A stretch of 64,000 nucleotides of DNA from Sphingomonas sp. Root241 (GTDB lineage Bacteria > Pseudomonadota > Alphaproteobacteria > Sphingomonadales > Sphingomonadaceae): positions 248,001-312,000 of the forward strand of contig NZ_LMIV01000002.1 in NCBI RefSeq assembly GCF_001428865.1, in the 5' to 3' direction. The translations under genes were made by a program, and so were the position numbers. Positions 25,622-33,609 of the stretch are shown here, piece after piece; within the stretch, counting starts at the first letter, position 1; each line of letters starts with the position of its first letter. The notes beneath the pieces were generated by a model that saw nothing but the letters and a program-made list of their open reading frames with translations, was not told where the DNA came from and ran no database searches.

Positions 25622-26409
25622 GCGAAGACCGCATCCTGATCGTCGACGATGAGCCGCTGGCGCTGCGGCGGCTCGAAATCGTGCTCAGGGATCTGCCCGG
25701 GGTCCGGCTGGTCGGATCGGCGGCTTCCTGTCGCGAGGCGGTCCGCGCGATCGTGGAGCTTCGGCCCGATATCGTCCTGCTCGACATCCGGCTCCGCGAC
25801 GGCACCGGCTTCGATATACTCGAGCAATTGCCTCCCGATGTGTCGCCGGCGGTGATCTTCACGACGGCATTCGATCATTTCGCGATCCGCGCCTTCGAAG
25901 TCTCGGCGGTGGACTATGTCCTCAAGCCCATCGAGACCGGGCGGCTCCAGGAAGCGATCGGGCGCGCACGAAACCGTCTTTCGGCCGATGGTTCGTTGCG
26001 CGAGGTCGAGGAGATGCGGCGGATCGTCGCCGATCTGCGCACCGGGTTCCAATCCGGCGGTCCCGCTCCTTACGAGACCGAATTGTGGATCCGTGGAGTC
26101 AGCGGCAGCCTGACCCATGTCGCGCTCGACCAGGTCGACTGGGTCAGCAGCGAGGATGATTATGTCCGGCTGCACACGCCCTCGGGATCGCATCTGCTGC
26201 GGCTTTCGATCAAGGCTCTGTCGGAGCGGATCGATTCGGCGAAATTCGTCCGCGTCCACCGCGCCGCATTGGTGCGCATCGCCGCGATCGCGCAGGTGCG
26301 CCAGACGCCCACCGGCCGACGCGACGTGATCCTGCGCGACGGCACCCGGATCGCGACGGGACGAGTCTATGCCAGGCGGCTGCGCGAGCTGCTGCGCGAA
26401 CACGCATAG
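25618..26409 (+). CDS. LytTR-family response regulator
   Basis: A 263-residue regulator: receiver domain (ILIVDDEPLALRRLE at the N-terminus, phospho-acceptor Asp56 in VLLDIRLRDG, Thr in FTTAFD, Lys in VDYVLKP) and a C-terminal LytTR DNA-binding domain from about residue 155 (VSSEDDYVRLHTPSGSHLLR; FVRVHRAALV). It is coupled to the kinase by ATGA. The matching 21-bp-period repeats before the kinase and after this gene are likely its binding sites, so it probably regulates both its own operon and the membrane protein gene downstream. Confidence 0.9.
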   Translation: MSEDRILIVDDEPLALRRLEIVLRDLPGVRLVGSAASCREAVRAIVELRPDIVLLDIRLRDGTGFDILEQLPPDVSPAVIFTTAFDHFAIRAFEVSAVDYVLKPIETGRLQEAIGRARNRLSADGSLREVEEMRRIVADLRTGFQSGGPAPYETELWIRGVSGSLTHVALDQVDWVSSEDDYVRLHTPSGSHLLRLSIKALSERIDSAKFVRVHRAALVRIAAIAQVRQTPTGRRDVILRDGTRIATGRVYARRLRELLREHA

Positions 26410-26428
26410 ATAGAGGCAGTCGGCGCCG

Positions 26429-26457
26429 GACGTTCGGCGACGGATTTGCGACGTTCG
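26429..26457 (+). promoter_or_regulatory. paired LytTR-type binding site downstream of the regulator gene
   Basis: GACGTTCG occurs at 26429-26436 and again, identically, at 26450-26457, a 21-bp period. The 9-mer GACGTTCGG fits the published AlgR/LytTR consensus at most positions. The site lies 20 bp after the regulator stop and about 70 bp before the membrane protein gene starting at 26528, the right place for an activator. It is the reverse orientation of the pair at 24431-24459. Confidence 0.6.
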
Positions 26458-26527
26458 CCCGCATCGTACTCCGCGAAAATTGCGCAGAGCCGCAAATGGA
26501 GTGGACGGCAAATGGGGGAGAGCTAGC

Positions 26528-26995
26528 TTGCGCAGGAAGACGATCGCGATCGCAACCTTGGTTGCGGGTACGCTCGACATCGCCGCGGCGATGATCACCA
26601 CTGCGCTGCACGGCAAATCGATTGCCGGCATGCTCCAGTCCGTCGCCTCCGGTCCGCTTGGTGAATGGCCGCGGAGCGTCGGCTGGATCGGCGCCGCCGT
26701 CGGACTCGCGGTGCACTTCGCGATCATGGCGGTGATGGCCACCGCCTTCGTCGCGGCGGCGCGGCTGCTGCCGCGGGTGCGGGAATGGCGGCTGCTCTAC
26801 GGCATGGCCTATGGCGCATTGCTCTATCTGGTCATGTACTGGATCGTGATTCCGCTGCGCTGGCCGTCGAGCTCGGGGGCGGCGGTCACGCCCCTGTCGG
26901 TGCTGATGCCGCTGGCGATCCATATCCTGCTCGTCGGCATTCCGATCGCGCTGATCGCCACCGCGGCGAAGGAGGTTCGCGCGCCGGTCGTTTGA
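26528..26995 (+). CDS. hypothetical membrane protein, probable LytTR target
   Basis: A 155-residue protein with four hydrophobic helices (KTIAIATLVAGTLDIAAAMI; GWIGAAVGLAVHFAIMAVMA; LLYGMAYGALLYLVMYWIVI; VLMPLAIHILLVGIPIALIA). It resembles small uncharacterised membrane proteins of the DUF1440/YagU kind, but I am not sure of the family. I prefer the TTG start at 26528 because GGGGGAGAG lies just before it; an upstream TTG at 26480 is possible. The paired LytTR-type site at 26429-26457 suggests control by the regulator encoded upstream. Confidence 0.6.
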   Translation: MRRKTIAIATLVAGTLDIAAAMITTALHGKSIAGMLQSVASGPLGEWPRSVGWIGAAVGLAVHFAIMAVMATAFVAAARLLPRVREWRLLYGMAYGALLYLVMYWIVIPLRWPSSSGAAVTPLSVLMPLAIHILLVGIPIALIATAAKEVRAPVV

Positions 26996-27046
26996 TTTTC
27001 GGCGCGGAGGCGGGGATACCGGCATTTATCACCGCAGGAGATCCGC

Positions 27047-27982
27047 ATGACCGCGCGCGCATGGCCCGCTTTGGACTGGCAAGACGGCCGCGAGAGCGCG
27101 CTTCATCTGCAGTTGATGACGCAGATCGTCGGCAAGGTGCGGATCGCGCTGACGCCGTGGCTCAACCATGGCTGGCACGTGCCGCTCTATGTCACGCCGC
27201 GCGGGCTAGGCACTTCGCCGATTCCCTCCGAAGCCGGCCCGTTCGAGATCCACTTCGACCTCCGCGCGCACGTCCTGCACATTGCCACCGTTGCGGACAT
27301 CAGAACATTGCCTCTCGAACCCGGCACCGTCGCGGGCTTTTACGCCAAAGTGATGGAAGCACTGCGCGAGCTCGGTATCGCGGTGACCATCGCGACATTG
27401 CCCAACGAGATGGCCGATCCGGTCCGTTTTCCCGAGGATCATGCCCCGCGGCCTTATGATCGCGACTGGATCGAGCGCTTTCACGACGCGCTCGTCCGCG
27501 TCGATCACGTGTTCAAGCAGTTCCGCACCGGCTTTCTCGGCAAGGCGAGCCCGGTCCACTTCTTCTGGGGCAGCTTCGATCTCGCCGTCACGCGTTTTTC
27601 GGGACGCGCCGCGCCGCCGCATCCGGGCGGCGTCCCCGGCCTTCCCGACGCCGTGACGCGCGAGGCCTATAGTCACGAAGTATCGAGCGCGGGCTTCTGG
27701 CCGGGCAGCGACGCTTGGCCGCGCGCCGCTTTCTATTCCTATGCCTATCCGGCACCCCCGGGGTCCGCCGAGGCGCCCGTCCGCCCGGCGGGCGCGCGCT
27801 TCGATGCCGCGCTCGGCGAGTTCATCCTCGACTATGAGGCTGTGCGCGCCACATCCGACCCCGAAGCGGCGCTGCTCGAATTCCTGCAATCGACCTATGA
27901 AGCCGCCGCGACGCTGGGCGACTGGGACCGCGCGGCGCTGGAATGCGCACCGGGCACCCCACGCAAGCCGAGGAACATATAA
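27047..27982 (+). CDS. DUF5996 family protein
   Basis: A 311-residue soluble protein of the DUF5996 family, recognised from WPALDWQDGRESALHLQLMT, the FEIHFDLRAHVLHI stretch, the KQFRTGFLGKASPVHFFWGS segment, and HEVSSAGFWPG. The family's function is unknown; its conserved Trp, His and Phe residues suggest ligand binding. A GCAGGAGAT ribosome site precedes the ATG. The stop overlaps the next gene's start (TAATG at 27980-27984), so the two are co-translated. Confidence 0.8.
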   Translation: MTARAWPALDWQDGRESALHLQLMTQIVGKVRIALTPWLNHGWHVPLYVTPRGLGTSPIPSEAGPFEIHFDLRAHVLHIATVADIRTLPLEPGTVAGFYAKVMEALRELGIAVTIATLPNEMADPVRFPEDHAPRPYDRDWIERFHDALVRVDHVFKQFRTGFLGKASPVHFFWGSFDLAVTRFSGRAAPPHPGGVPGLPDAVTREAYSHEVSSAGFWPGSDAWPRAAFYSYAYPAPPGSAEAPVRPAGARFDAALGEFILDYEAVRATSDPEAALLEFLQSTYEAAATLGDWDRAALECAPGTPRKPRNI

Positions 27983-28185
27983 TGGCACTCGTCGAACTCG
28001 GCCGCTTCGACCGGCAGGAAGCCTATATCGTCCAGTCGCGGCTGGAGAGCGAAGGCATCATGAGCTTCGTCTTCGATGCAGGGGCGAGCATCGCCGACGG
28101 CAGCTATCTGCTGATCCCGGTGCGCGTGATGGTCGACGACGAGGATGTGGACCTCGCCCGGAAAATGCTCGACGAGGCTGCCTGA
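27982..28185 (+). CDS. DUF2007 domain protein (putative signal-transducing protein)
   Basis: A 67-residue protein matching the DUF2007 fold: MALVELGRFDRQEAYIVQSRLESEGI, FDAG, and VRVMVDDEDVDLARKML at the C-terminus. The domain is small and ferredoxin-like, found in proteins suggested to bind ligands. ATG 27982 is chosen because GAGGAAC precedes it and it overlaps the upstream stop. There is no evidence for a specific role. Confidence 0.75.
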   Translation: MALVELGRFDRQEAYIVQSRLESEGIMSFVFDAGASIADGSYLLIPVRVMVDDEDVDLARKMLDEAA

Positions 28186-28278
28186 TTTTTGAGCAGACTT
28201 TCGCATCTGCACAAAAATTTACGCCTAAGTAACATTTAATTGCACGGCGGTGCGGCGGAATCGCGCGATTCTGCCTAA

Positions 28279-28294
28279 TGGCACGGCCCTTGCT
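28279..28294 (+). promoter_or_regulatory. sigma-54 promoter of glnK-amtB
   Basis: TGGCACGGCCCTTGCT matches the -24/-12 consensus TGGCAC-N5-TTGC, with GG at 28280-28281 and GC at 28292-28293 exactly ten bases apart. The predicted start of transcription is near 28305, giving a short leader before glnK at 28331. An inverted repeat GCAC-GGCG-GTGC lies upstream at 28242-28253 but is too compact for a canonical NtrC site. Nitrogen control by RpoN and NtrC is the expected regulation. Confidence 0.85.
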
Positions 28295-28330
28295 CCATGG
28301 TCCCCGGGTTAACCGCCAAGAGGGGGCGAA

Positions 28331-28669
28331 ATGAAGCTCATCATCGCCATCATAAAACCGTTCAAGCTCGACGAGGTGCGCGAGGCGCTCACGCAAGTGG
28401 GCGTTACCGGCATGACCGTCACCGAGGTCAAGGGATTCGGCCGGCAAAAGGGCCAGACCGAAATCTACCGCGGCGCCGAGTACAGCACCAACATGGTGCC
28501 CAAGATCAAGCTCGAGATCGCCTGCGGCGCCGATATCGTCGACCGCGCGGTCGAAGCGATCCAGGCCGCAGCCAGCACCGGCGCGATCGGCGACGGCAAG
28601 ATTTTCGTCCTCGATCTCGGCCAGGCGGTGCGCATCCGCACCGGCGAGACCGACGAGACGGCGCTGTGA
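28331..28669 (+). CDS. glnK: PII nitrogen regulatory protein
   Basis: A 112-residue PII protein with the complete family sequence: KLIIAIIKPFKLDEVREAL, the T-loop with Tyr51 (YRGAEYSTN), the site of uridylylation, and the C-terminal GDGKIFVLDLGQAVRIRTGE. It senses 2-oxoglutarate, ATP/ADP and nitrogen status and blocks AmtB when nitrogen is plentiful. I call it glnK rather than glnB because it is immediately followed by amtB. It is preceded by a sigma-54 promoter. Confidence 0.95.
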   Translation: MKLIIAIIKPFKLDEVREALTQVGVTGMTVTEVKGFGRQKGQTEIYRGAEYSTNMVPKIKLEIACGADIVDRAVEAIQAAASTGAIGDGKIFVLDLGQAVRIRTGETDETAL

Positions 28670-28683
28670 AGAAGGGGGTCCAG

Positions 28684-30105
28684 ATGAAGCTAGCAACCAA
28701 ATTGGCCGCGGGGGCGGGTCTCGCCCTGTTCGCGGCTTTGCCCGCCTGGGCACAGGATGCCGCGCCCGCCGCGGCGGCGACGGTCGTGCCGACCGACGCC
28801 ATGGTCAACAAGGGCGACGTCGCCTGGATGCTCGTCTCGGCGGCATTCGTGCTGATGATGTCGGTCCCGGGCCTCGCGCTCTTTTATGGCGGCCTCGTCC
28901 GCACCAAGAACATGCTGTCGGTGCTGATGCAGGTGCTCACCATCGTCTGCGTCGCGGGCCTGGTCTGGTGCGCCTGGGGCTATTCGATGGCGTTCACCAA
29001 CGGCGGCAGCCTCAACGGCTTCGTCGGCGGCTTCTCGAAGGTGCTGCTCAAGGGCGTCGACGCGAACACGTTCGCGGCGACCTTCTCGAACGGCGTCTAT
29101 CTGCCCGAGACCGTGTTCCTGGTCTTCCAGATGACCTTCGCGATGATCACCCCGGCGCTGATCGTCGGTGCGTTCGCCGAACGCATCAAGTTCACCCCGC
29201 TGATCCTCTTCGTGGTGGCATGGCTGACGCTCGTCTATTTCCCGATGGCGCACATGGTCTGGTATTGGCCGGGCCCGGACTTCCAGCCTGGCCTGCCCGA
29301 CGATCACGGCTATCTCTGGGGCCTGGGCGCGCTCGATTTCGCCGGCGGCACCGTCGTTCACATCAATGCGGGTATCGCCGGCCTGGTCGGCTGCCTCGTG
29401 ATCGGCAAGCGCGTCGGCTACAAGACCGACCCGATGCCGCCGCACTCGCTGACCATGACCATGATCGGCGCGGCCCTGCTGTGGGTGGGCTGGTTCGGCT
29501 TCAACGCCGGATCGAACCTCGAAGCCAACAAGTTCGCCGCGCTCGCCTTCGTCAACACCATGGTGGCAACCGCTGCCGCAGGTGCGATGTGGGCGATCAT
29601 CGAGCAGATCATCCACAAGAAGCCGTCGCTGCTCGGCGCGGCCTCGGGCGTCGTCGCCGGCCTGGTGGCGATCACGCCGGCGGCAGGCTTCGCGCATCCG
29701 ATGACGTCGATCGTGCTCGGCGCGGTCGCTTCGGGCGTGTGCTTCTTCTTCGTCACCACGGTGAAGAACAAGCTCAAGTACGACGATACGCTCGACGTGT
29801 TCGGCGTCCACTGCATCGGCGGCATCATCGGCGCGATCGGCACTGCGATCGTCGCCAATCCGGCGCTGGGCGGCCAGGGGTTCATGGACTTCAACGTGAT
29901 CCCGGCCGTCGCGGGCACCTATGACATGGGCGCGCAATTGCTCACCCAGACCAAGGCTGTCGGCGTGACCCTGCTGCTCTCGGGCGGCGTGTCGGCAGTG
30001 CTGTTCCTTGCACTCAAGTACACGATCGGCCTTCGCCCGAGCCGCGAAGTCGAGCTCGAAGGGCTCGACATCAACGAGCATGGCGAACGCGCCTACAACT
30101 ACTGA
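28684..30105 (+). CDS. amtB: ammonium transporter
   Basis: A 473-residue Amt family channel starting at ATG 28684, 15 nt after glnK, with a signal peptide (to AWAQDAAP), as in many proteobacterial AmtB proteins. Conserved features include DVAWMLVSAAFVLMMSVPGLALFYGG, the ammonium-transporter signature region DFAGGTVVHINAGIAGLVG (pore His), and FGVHCIGGIIGAIGTAI (second pore His). It forms an inner-membrane trimer that moves ammonium and is gated by GlnK. A strong terminator follows at 30174-30209. Confidence 0.95.
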   Translation: MKLATKLAAGAGLALFAALPAWAQDAAPAAAATVVPTDAMVNKGDVAWMLVSAAFVLMMSVPGLALFYGGLVRTKNMLSVLMQVLTIVCVAGLVWCAWGYSMAFTNGGSLNGFVGGFSKVLLKGVDANTFAATFSNGVYLPETVFLVFQMTFAMITPALIVGAFAERIKFTPLILFVVAWLTLVYFPMAHMVWYWPGPDFQPGLPDDHGYLWGLGALDFAGGTVVHINAGIAGLVGCLVIGKRVGYKTDPMPPHSLTMTMIGAALLWVGWFGFNAGSNLEANKFAALAFVNTMVATAAAGAMWAIIEQIIHKKPSLLGAASGVVAGLVAITPAAGFAHPMTSIVLGAVASGVCFFFVTTVKNKLKYDDTLDVFGVHCIGGIIGAIGTAIVANPALGGQGFMDFNVIPAVAGTYDMGAQLLTQTKAVGVTLLLSGGVSAVLFLALKYTIGLRPSREVELEGLDINEHGERAYNY

Positions 30106-30173
30106 CGAGATCGGGCGCCGCGCATCTCTCCTGCCAGCGCGGCACCCAACCGAAGTTCCTCCTGCGGACGACT

Positions 30174-30209
30174 GGGCCGGTGGTTTTCGAACCGCCGGCC
30201 CTCTTTTTT
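30174..30209 (+). terminator. intrinsic terminator of glnK-amtB
   Basis: A 12-bp stem (30174-30185 paired with 30190-30201, one G-T wobble) closes a TTCG tetraloop and is followed by TCTTTTTT (30202-30209). This is a textbook Rho-independent terminator 68 bp after the amtB stop. Confidence 0.92.
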
Positions 30210-30221
30210 GCATGTCGCGCG

Positions 30222-30400
30222 GTTGACACGGGTTCGGGCATCCGCCGGGCCGGTTGACACGTAGAAGCCGGGATGTAATCGGAGAATTGTTTGAATTTAC
30301 AAATGCTTGCTGCAAGATTCGATGCGGTTGTCAACCAAGAGGTTGGTTGACACGTTGACACGATAGCGCGTTGACATCTGTGTCAACCAACGCGTGTCAA
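30222..30400. repeat. cluster of (G)TTGACAC motifs in both orientations
   Basis: GTTGACAC occurs at 30222-30229, 30253-30260, 30346-30353 and 30354-30361, the last two back to back. A related inverted repeat GTTGACA-TCTG-TGTCAAC spans 30370-30387, and a reverse copy GTGTCAA lies at 30394-30400. A perfect 11-bp palindrome GGTTGTCAACC sits at 30326-30336. Seven related half-sites in 180 bp is far more than expected by chance for an 8-mer. They look like protein-binding iterons or several -35 elements; no -10 element is well placed. Confidence 0.75.
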
Positions 30401-30580
30401 GCACGGCGCCGGCGCGAATGTCGCAAATCACAAAGTTCAAAGAGCGGCGGGGACGCAGCCCCGCACCGCTAGCCAAGCAGGCGAAATCCTACATTGCAAG
30501 CGCGAGTCCGACCGGGAGGGGCCGGGTCGTGAACCTGTAAAGGGAGTGGTCGCTAACGACCCAGTTGCGGACCTTCCTTG

Positions 30581-30719
30581 CTCCCCTCTCTGCAAGGGAG
30601 GGGCAGGGGGTGGGTGCGAGCGCAGCGAGCCCTGCGATGCGCCTTGAAGAAAGAAAAGACCGGGCATCGAGCCCGCTCTTTTCTACCCACCCCCGACCCC
30701 TCCCTTACAGGGAGGGGAG
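30581..30719. repeat. 139-bp palindromic intergenic repeat
   Basis: The left arm at 30596-30615 (GGGAGGGGCAGGGGGTGGGT) and the right arm at 30685-30704 are inverted copies with two mismatches over 20 bp, flanked by further CTCCC/GGGAG stems. A related half-element is at 48279-48331. It appears to be a sphingomonad intergenic repeat rather than part of a gene. Confidence 0.65.
30654..30682 (-). terminator. bidirectional intrinsic terminator near the GMC gene end
   Basis: AAAAGA and CGGGC at 30654-30665 pair across a short ATCGA loop with GCCCG and TCTTTT at 30671-30682. Read on the minus strand it follows the GMC oxidoreductase stop (30727) by about 45 bp and ends in a U-rich tract; it works equally on the plus strand. 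It lies inside the 139-bp repeat. Confidence 0.65.
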
Positions 30720-30726
30720 ATTTGGT

Positions 30727-32313
30727 TCACGTACCCAATTCCTCCGCAAGGAACGCGGCGCAGCGTTCGCCGATCATGATGCTGGGGGCATTGGTGTTGC
30801 CGCCGATCAATCGCGGCATCACCGAGGCGTCGGCGAGGTAGAGGCCGTCCACGCCGCGCACCTTGAGCCGCGGATCGACGACCGCGGCTTCGTCCGATCC
30901 CATCCGCGCGGTGCCGACGGGGTGATAGACAGTGTCGGCGCGGGTGCGGATCAGGCTTTCCAGCGCGGCATCGTCGGCCAGGTCGACGGGATAGCGATCG
31001 CGGCCCTTATAGTCCGCCAGCGGCGGGGTATCGAGGATGCGGTACATCGCCCGCACCCCGGCCTTGAGCACGTCCATGTCGCGCTGGTCGGAGAGGAAAG
31101 CGGGGTCGATCAGCGGCGCCGAAGCCGCATCGGGCGACTGGAGCCGGACGGTGCCGCGGCTCTCGGGGCGGAGCACGCAGGCGTGGCAGCTATAGCCATG
31201 CCCCTTCACCTTGGTGCGGCCATGATCCTCGACGATCGCGATGAGGAAGTGGAGCTGGACGTCGGGCCGGCCGCCGGCGAGCTCGGTGCGCAGGAAGCCG
31301 CCGGCCTCGGCAAAGGGCGAGGTCATCCCGCCGCGGCGCGTGAACAGCCACTGGGCCATCGCGCCAAGCGACTTGAGCGTGCCCAGCGGCGAACGGCCGA
31401 GGAAGAAGCTGCCCTGGGTCTCGAACGCCGCGACATAGTCGATATGGTCCTGAAGGTCGGAACCCACCGCCGGACGATCGAGCCGCACCTCGATCCCCAT
31501 TTCGGCGAGATGCGCAGCCGGGCCGATTCCCGACAGCATCAGCAATTGCGGAGTCTGGAAGGCGCCGGCGGCGAGGACGACTGCGCGTCGGGCGCGAATT
31601 TCGCGCGCCTGTCCGTCCTTTCGATAGGCGACGCCCGAGGCGCGGCCATGGGTGAACAGGATGCGATCGACCAATGCGCCGCAGACGATCTCCAGATTGT
31701 CGCGCGCGGCGGTGGGCAGATAGGCGCGCGCGGCGGTCCAGCGCTCGCCCCCTTTCTGGGTCACCTGATACAGGCCGACGCCGTCCTGCTGCGCGCCGTT
31801 GAAGTCGGGATTTACCGGGATCTGCAGCCGCGACGCCGCCTCGATGAAGGCCCAGGAGCCCGGATGGGCGAAATCCTGGTCGCTGACCCAGAGCGGGCCG
31901 TCACTGCCGTGCAGGGCATCGGCGCCCCGCGTGTTGTGCTCGCTCGTCCGGAACCAGGGCAGGACGTCGTCCCAGCCCCAGCCGGTGCAGCCGAGATCGC
32001 GCCATTCGTCATAATCCTGCCGGTGGCCGCGGATGTAGAGCATCGCGTTGATCGCGCTCGATCCGCCGAGCCCCTTGCCGCGCGGCTGATAGCCGCGCCG
32101 GCCATTCAGGCCGGGCTGGGGCACGGTCTCGAACTGCCAGTTGGTCTTGTCGGTCTGGAACGGCATCATGCCGGGCATGATCGTCTTGAGGCCGGTATTG
32201 CGTCCGCCCGCCTCGAGCACGGCGACGGTGTATTTGCCGCCTTCGCTCAGGCGGCCCGCGACGGCGCTCCCGCCCGATCCGCATCCGATGACGACGATAT
32301 CGGCTTCTTCCAC
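30727..32313 (-). CDS. GMC-family FAD oxidoreductase (choline-dehydrogenase-like)
   Basis: A 528-residue flavoprotein. GTG 32313 (VEEADIVVIGCGSGGSAV) is chosen because GGGGGG lies just before it; an ATG two bases upstream is out of frame. Motifs: FAD-binding GCGSGGS near residue 10, GMC signature RGKGLGGSSAINAMLYIRG, second signature GAFQTPQLLMLSGIGP, catalytic His in VYHPVGTARMG and the last segment GGNTNAPSIMIGERC. Family members oxidise alcohols. The gene overlaps the sterol-desaturase-like gene by 67 nt, so the two may act on the same lipid, but the substrate is unknown. Confidence 0.88.
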   Translation of the reverse strand: MEEADIVVIGCGSGGSAVAGRLSEGGKYTVAVLEAGGRNTGLKTIMPGMMPFQTDKTNWQFETVPQPGLNGRRGYQPRGKGLGGSSAINAMLYIRGHRQDYDEWRDLGCTGWGWDDVLPWFRTSEHNTRGADALHGSDGPLWVSDQDFAHPGSWAFIEAASRLQIPVNPDFNGAQQDGVGLYQVTQKGGERWTAARAYLPTAARDNLEIVCGALVDRILFTHGRASGVAYRKDGQAREIRARRAVVLAAGAFQTPQLLMLSGIGPAAHLAEMGIEVRLDRPAVGSDLQDHIDYVAAFETQGSFFLGRSPLGTLKSLGAMAQWLFTRRGGMTSPFAEAGGFLRTELAGGRPDVQLHFLIAIVEDHGRTKVKGHGYSCHACVLRPESRGTVRLQSPDAASAPLIDPAFLSDQRDMDVLKAGVRAMYRILDTPPLADYKGRDRYPVDLADDAALESLIRTRADTVYHPVGTARMGSDEAAVVDPRLKVRGVDGLYLADASVMPRLIGGNTNAPSIMIGERCAAFLAEELGT

Positions 32314-33209
32314 ATTTCCCCCCGCTCCTGGCGCGCTGCTTCCCAGCGCGCCTTTATCGTTTCCGACGTGTCCCTGCTGCCGTCGTGGCTCCACCCCGGC
32401 GGCCGGACCATGTAGTTGAGCCGGGCACGCCAGTCGGGCGCGTGCCAGACGTCCTTCGCGATCCCGACCCATTCATGGGTTGCCGCCCACAGGATGTTGA
32501 AGCTGCCGAGATTCTTGACGATGCCGTAGCGCGGCTTGTCGTCGTCGCGCTCGGGCTCGAACGTGCCGAGCAGCCGATCCCAGACGATGAACACCCCGGC
32601 ATAATTGCGATCGAGATAGCGCGGATTGGTCGCGTGGTGGACGCGGTGGTGCGACGGCGTGTTCATCACGGCCTCGAACCAGCGCGGCATCCGGCCGATC
32701 ACTTCGGTGTGGATCCAGAACTGGTAGATCAGGTTGAGCCCCGCGACGAAGAAGACCATCGCCGGCGGGAAGCCGATCAGGAACAAAGGCAGCCGGAACA
32801 GGAAAGCCAGGCTGAAGAAGCCGGTCCAGGTCTGCCGCAGCGCAGTCGACAGATTATAATGTTGGCTCGAATGGTGGATGACATGGCTCGCCCAGAACCA
32901 GCGGATGCGGTGCGCCGAGCGGTGGAAGAGATAATAAGCGAAATCGTCGAGCACGAACGCGATGGCGAACCAGTACCAGGCATAATCGATCTCGAAGAGC
33001 CGGAACTGCCACACCCAGGTCGCCAGCGCGAAGACCATGCCGCCCGAAAGCACGCCGGCGACGGTGCTGCCGGTGCCGAGCGCCAGGGAGGTCAACGTGT
33101 CGCGCGGTTCGTAGCGGCTGCGATCCTTGATCCGCGCGACCACCATCTCCGCGAGCACCAGCAGCACGAAGGCGGGAATGGCCAGCGTCACGGGATCGGC
33201 GAGCGTCAT
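32247..33209 (-). CDS. sterol desaturase / fatty acid hydroxylase superfamily protein
   Basis: A 320-residue membrane-bound di-iron protein with the characteristic histidine boxes: HRSAH (96-100), HVIHHSSQHYN (His109, 112, 113, 117) and HHRVHH (187-192), plus about four membrane helices. These enzymes hydroxylate or desaturate lipids with oxygen. Directly upstream lies a small membrane protein gene (10 nt away) and directly downstream the overlapping GMC oxidoreductase. The C-terminal 60 residues are hydrophilic and less conserved. The substrate is unknown. Confidence 0.87.
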   Translation of the reverse strand: MTLADPVTLAIPAFVLLVLAEMVVARIKDRSRYEPRDTLTSLALGTGSTVAGVLSGGMVFALATWVWQFRLFEIDYAWYWFAIAFVLDDFAYYLFHRSAHRIRWFWASHVIHHSSQHYNLSTALRQTWTGFFSLAFLFRLPLFLIGFPPAMVFFVAGLNLIYQFWIHTEVIGRMPRWFEAVMNTPSHHRVHHATNPRYLDRNYAGVFIVWDRLLGTFEPERDDDKPRYGIVKNLGSFNILWAATHEWVGIAKDVWHAPDWRARLNYMVRPPGWSHDGSRDTSETIKARWEAARQERGEMWKKPISSSSDADRAGAPSRAA

Positions 33210-33219
33210 GCTCTCGGAC

Positions 33220-33609
33220 TTACATCAATGTAAGTTGCGCTTCCAGCCTGTCGACATCCTCGGGAAGCACCCCGTAGAGCAGCACCGGGCCGAACATCCG
33301 CTCTCCGCTTTCGACCGTCACCCCTTCGGGCGAGGGCCGGCGCCAGAGCGGGCGGGCCAGCCGGCGTGCGGCGACCTTGGCGCCGTGGCGCTTGAGCAAG
33401 GCGATGCCGTCATTGCCGAGCACCAATGCCGCCGCGCCGTTGGTGCCGACCAGCGCATCCCGCGCGACGAAGCCGCTCAATGCATCTTCGGCCATCCGCT
33501 TGGCGGTTTCGGCATCGGCGATGCGGCTTTCGCCCAGCTTGAGCAGCCACGAGATCAGGACCAGCACCAGGACGGCGGCGACCGAGCCGCCGAGCTGCAT
33601 CCAGTTCAT
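33220..33609 (-). CDS. hypothetical membrane-anchored protein
   Basis: A 129-residue protein with one N-terminal hydrophobic helix (GGSVAAVLVLVLISWLL, about residues 7-23), then a soluble domain with ESRIADAETAKRMAEDAL and a C-terminal VLLYGVLPEDVDRLEAQL. I do not recognise a named family, although such proteins recur in sphingomonads. Its ATG overlaps the DUF442 gene's stop (ATGA at 33606-33609). It is part of the recQ operon. Confidence 0.65.
   Translation of the reverse strand: MNWMQLGGSVAAVLVLVLISWLLKLGESRIADAETAKRMAEDALSGFVARDALVGTNGAAALVLGNDGIALLKRHGAKVAARRLARPLWRRPSPEGVTVESGERMFGPVLLYGVLPEDVDRLEAQLTLM

Larger units (their letters stand above)
30106..30726. other. 621-bp gene-free region between convergent amtB and the GMC oxidoreductase gene
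   Basis: No convincing gene lies here. The contents in order are the amtB terminator (30174-30209), a cluster of TTGACAC motifs (30222-30400), an AT-richer patch (about 30281-30320), a GC hairpin around 30443-30470, a small GGTCG-CTAA-CGACC hairpin (30548-30561), a 139-bp palindromic element (30581-30719), and inside that a bidirectional terminator (30654-30682). Both flanking genes point into it, so regulatory motifs here are unexpected. Confidence 0.7.

Noticed and set aside
28242-28253. NtrC enhancer site upstream of glnK
   Set aside because: The GCAC-GGCG-GTGC palindrome has a 4-bp gap, whereas NtrC sites have GCAC-N7-GTGC; so it was not called as NtrC.
30222-30400. CRISPR array or plasmid iteron origin
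   Set aside because: The repeat is only 8 bp, spacing is irregular and no cas or replication gene is nearby, so neither label is justified.
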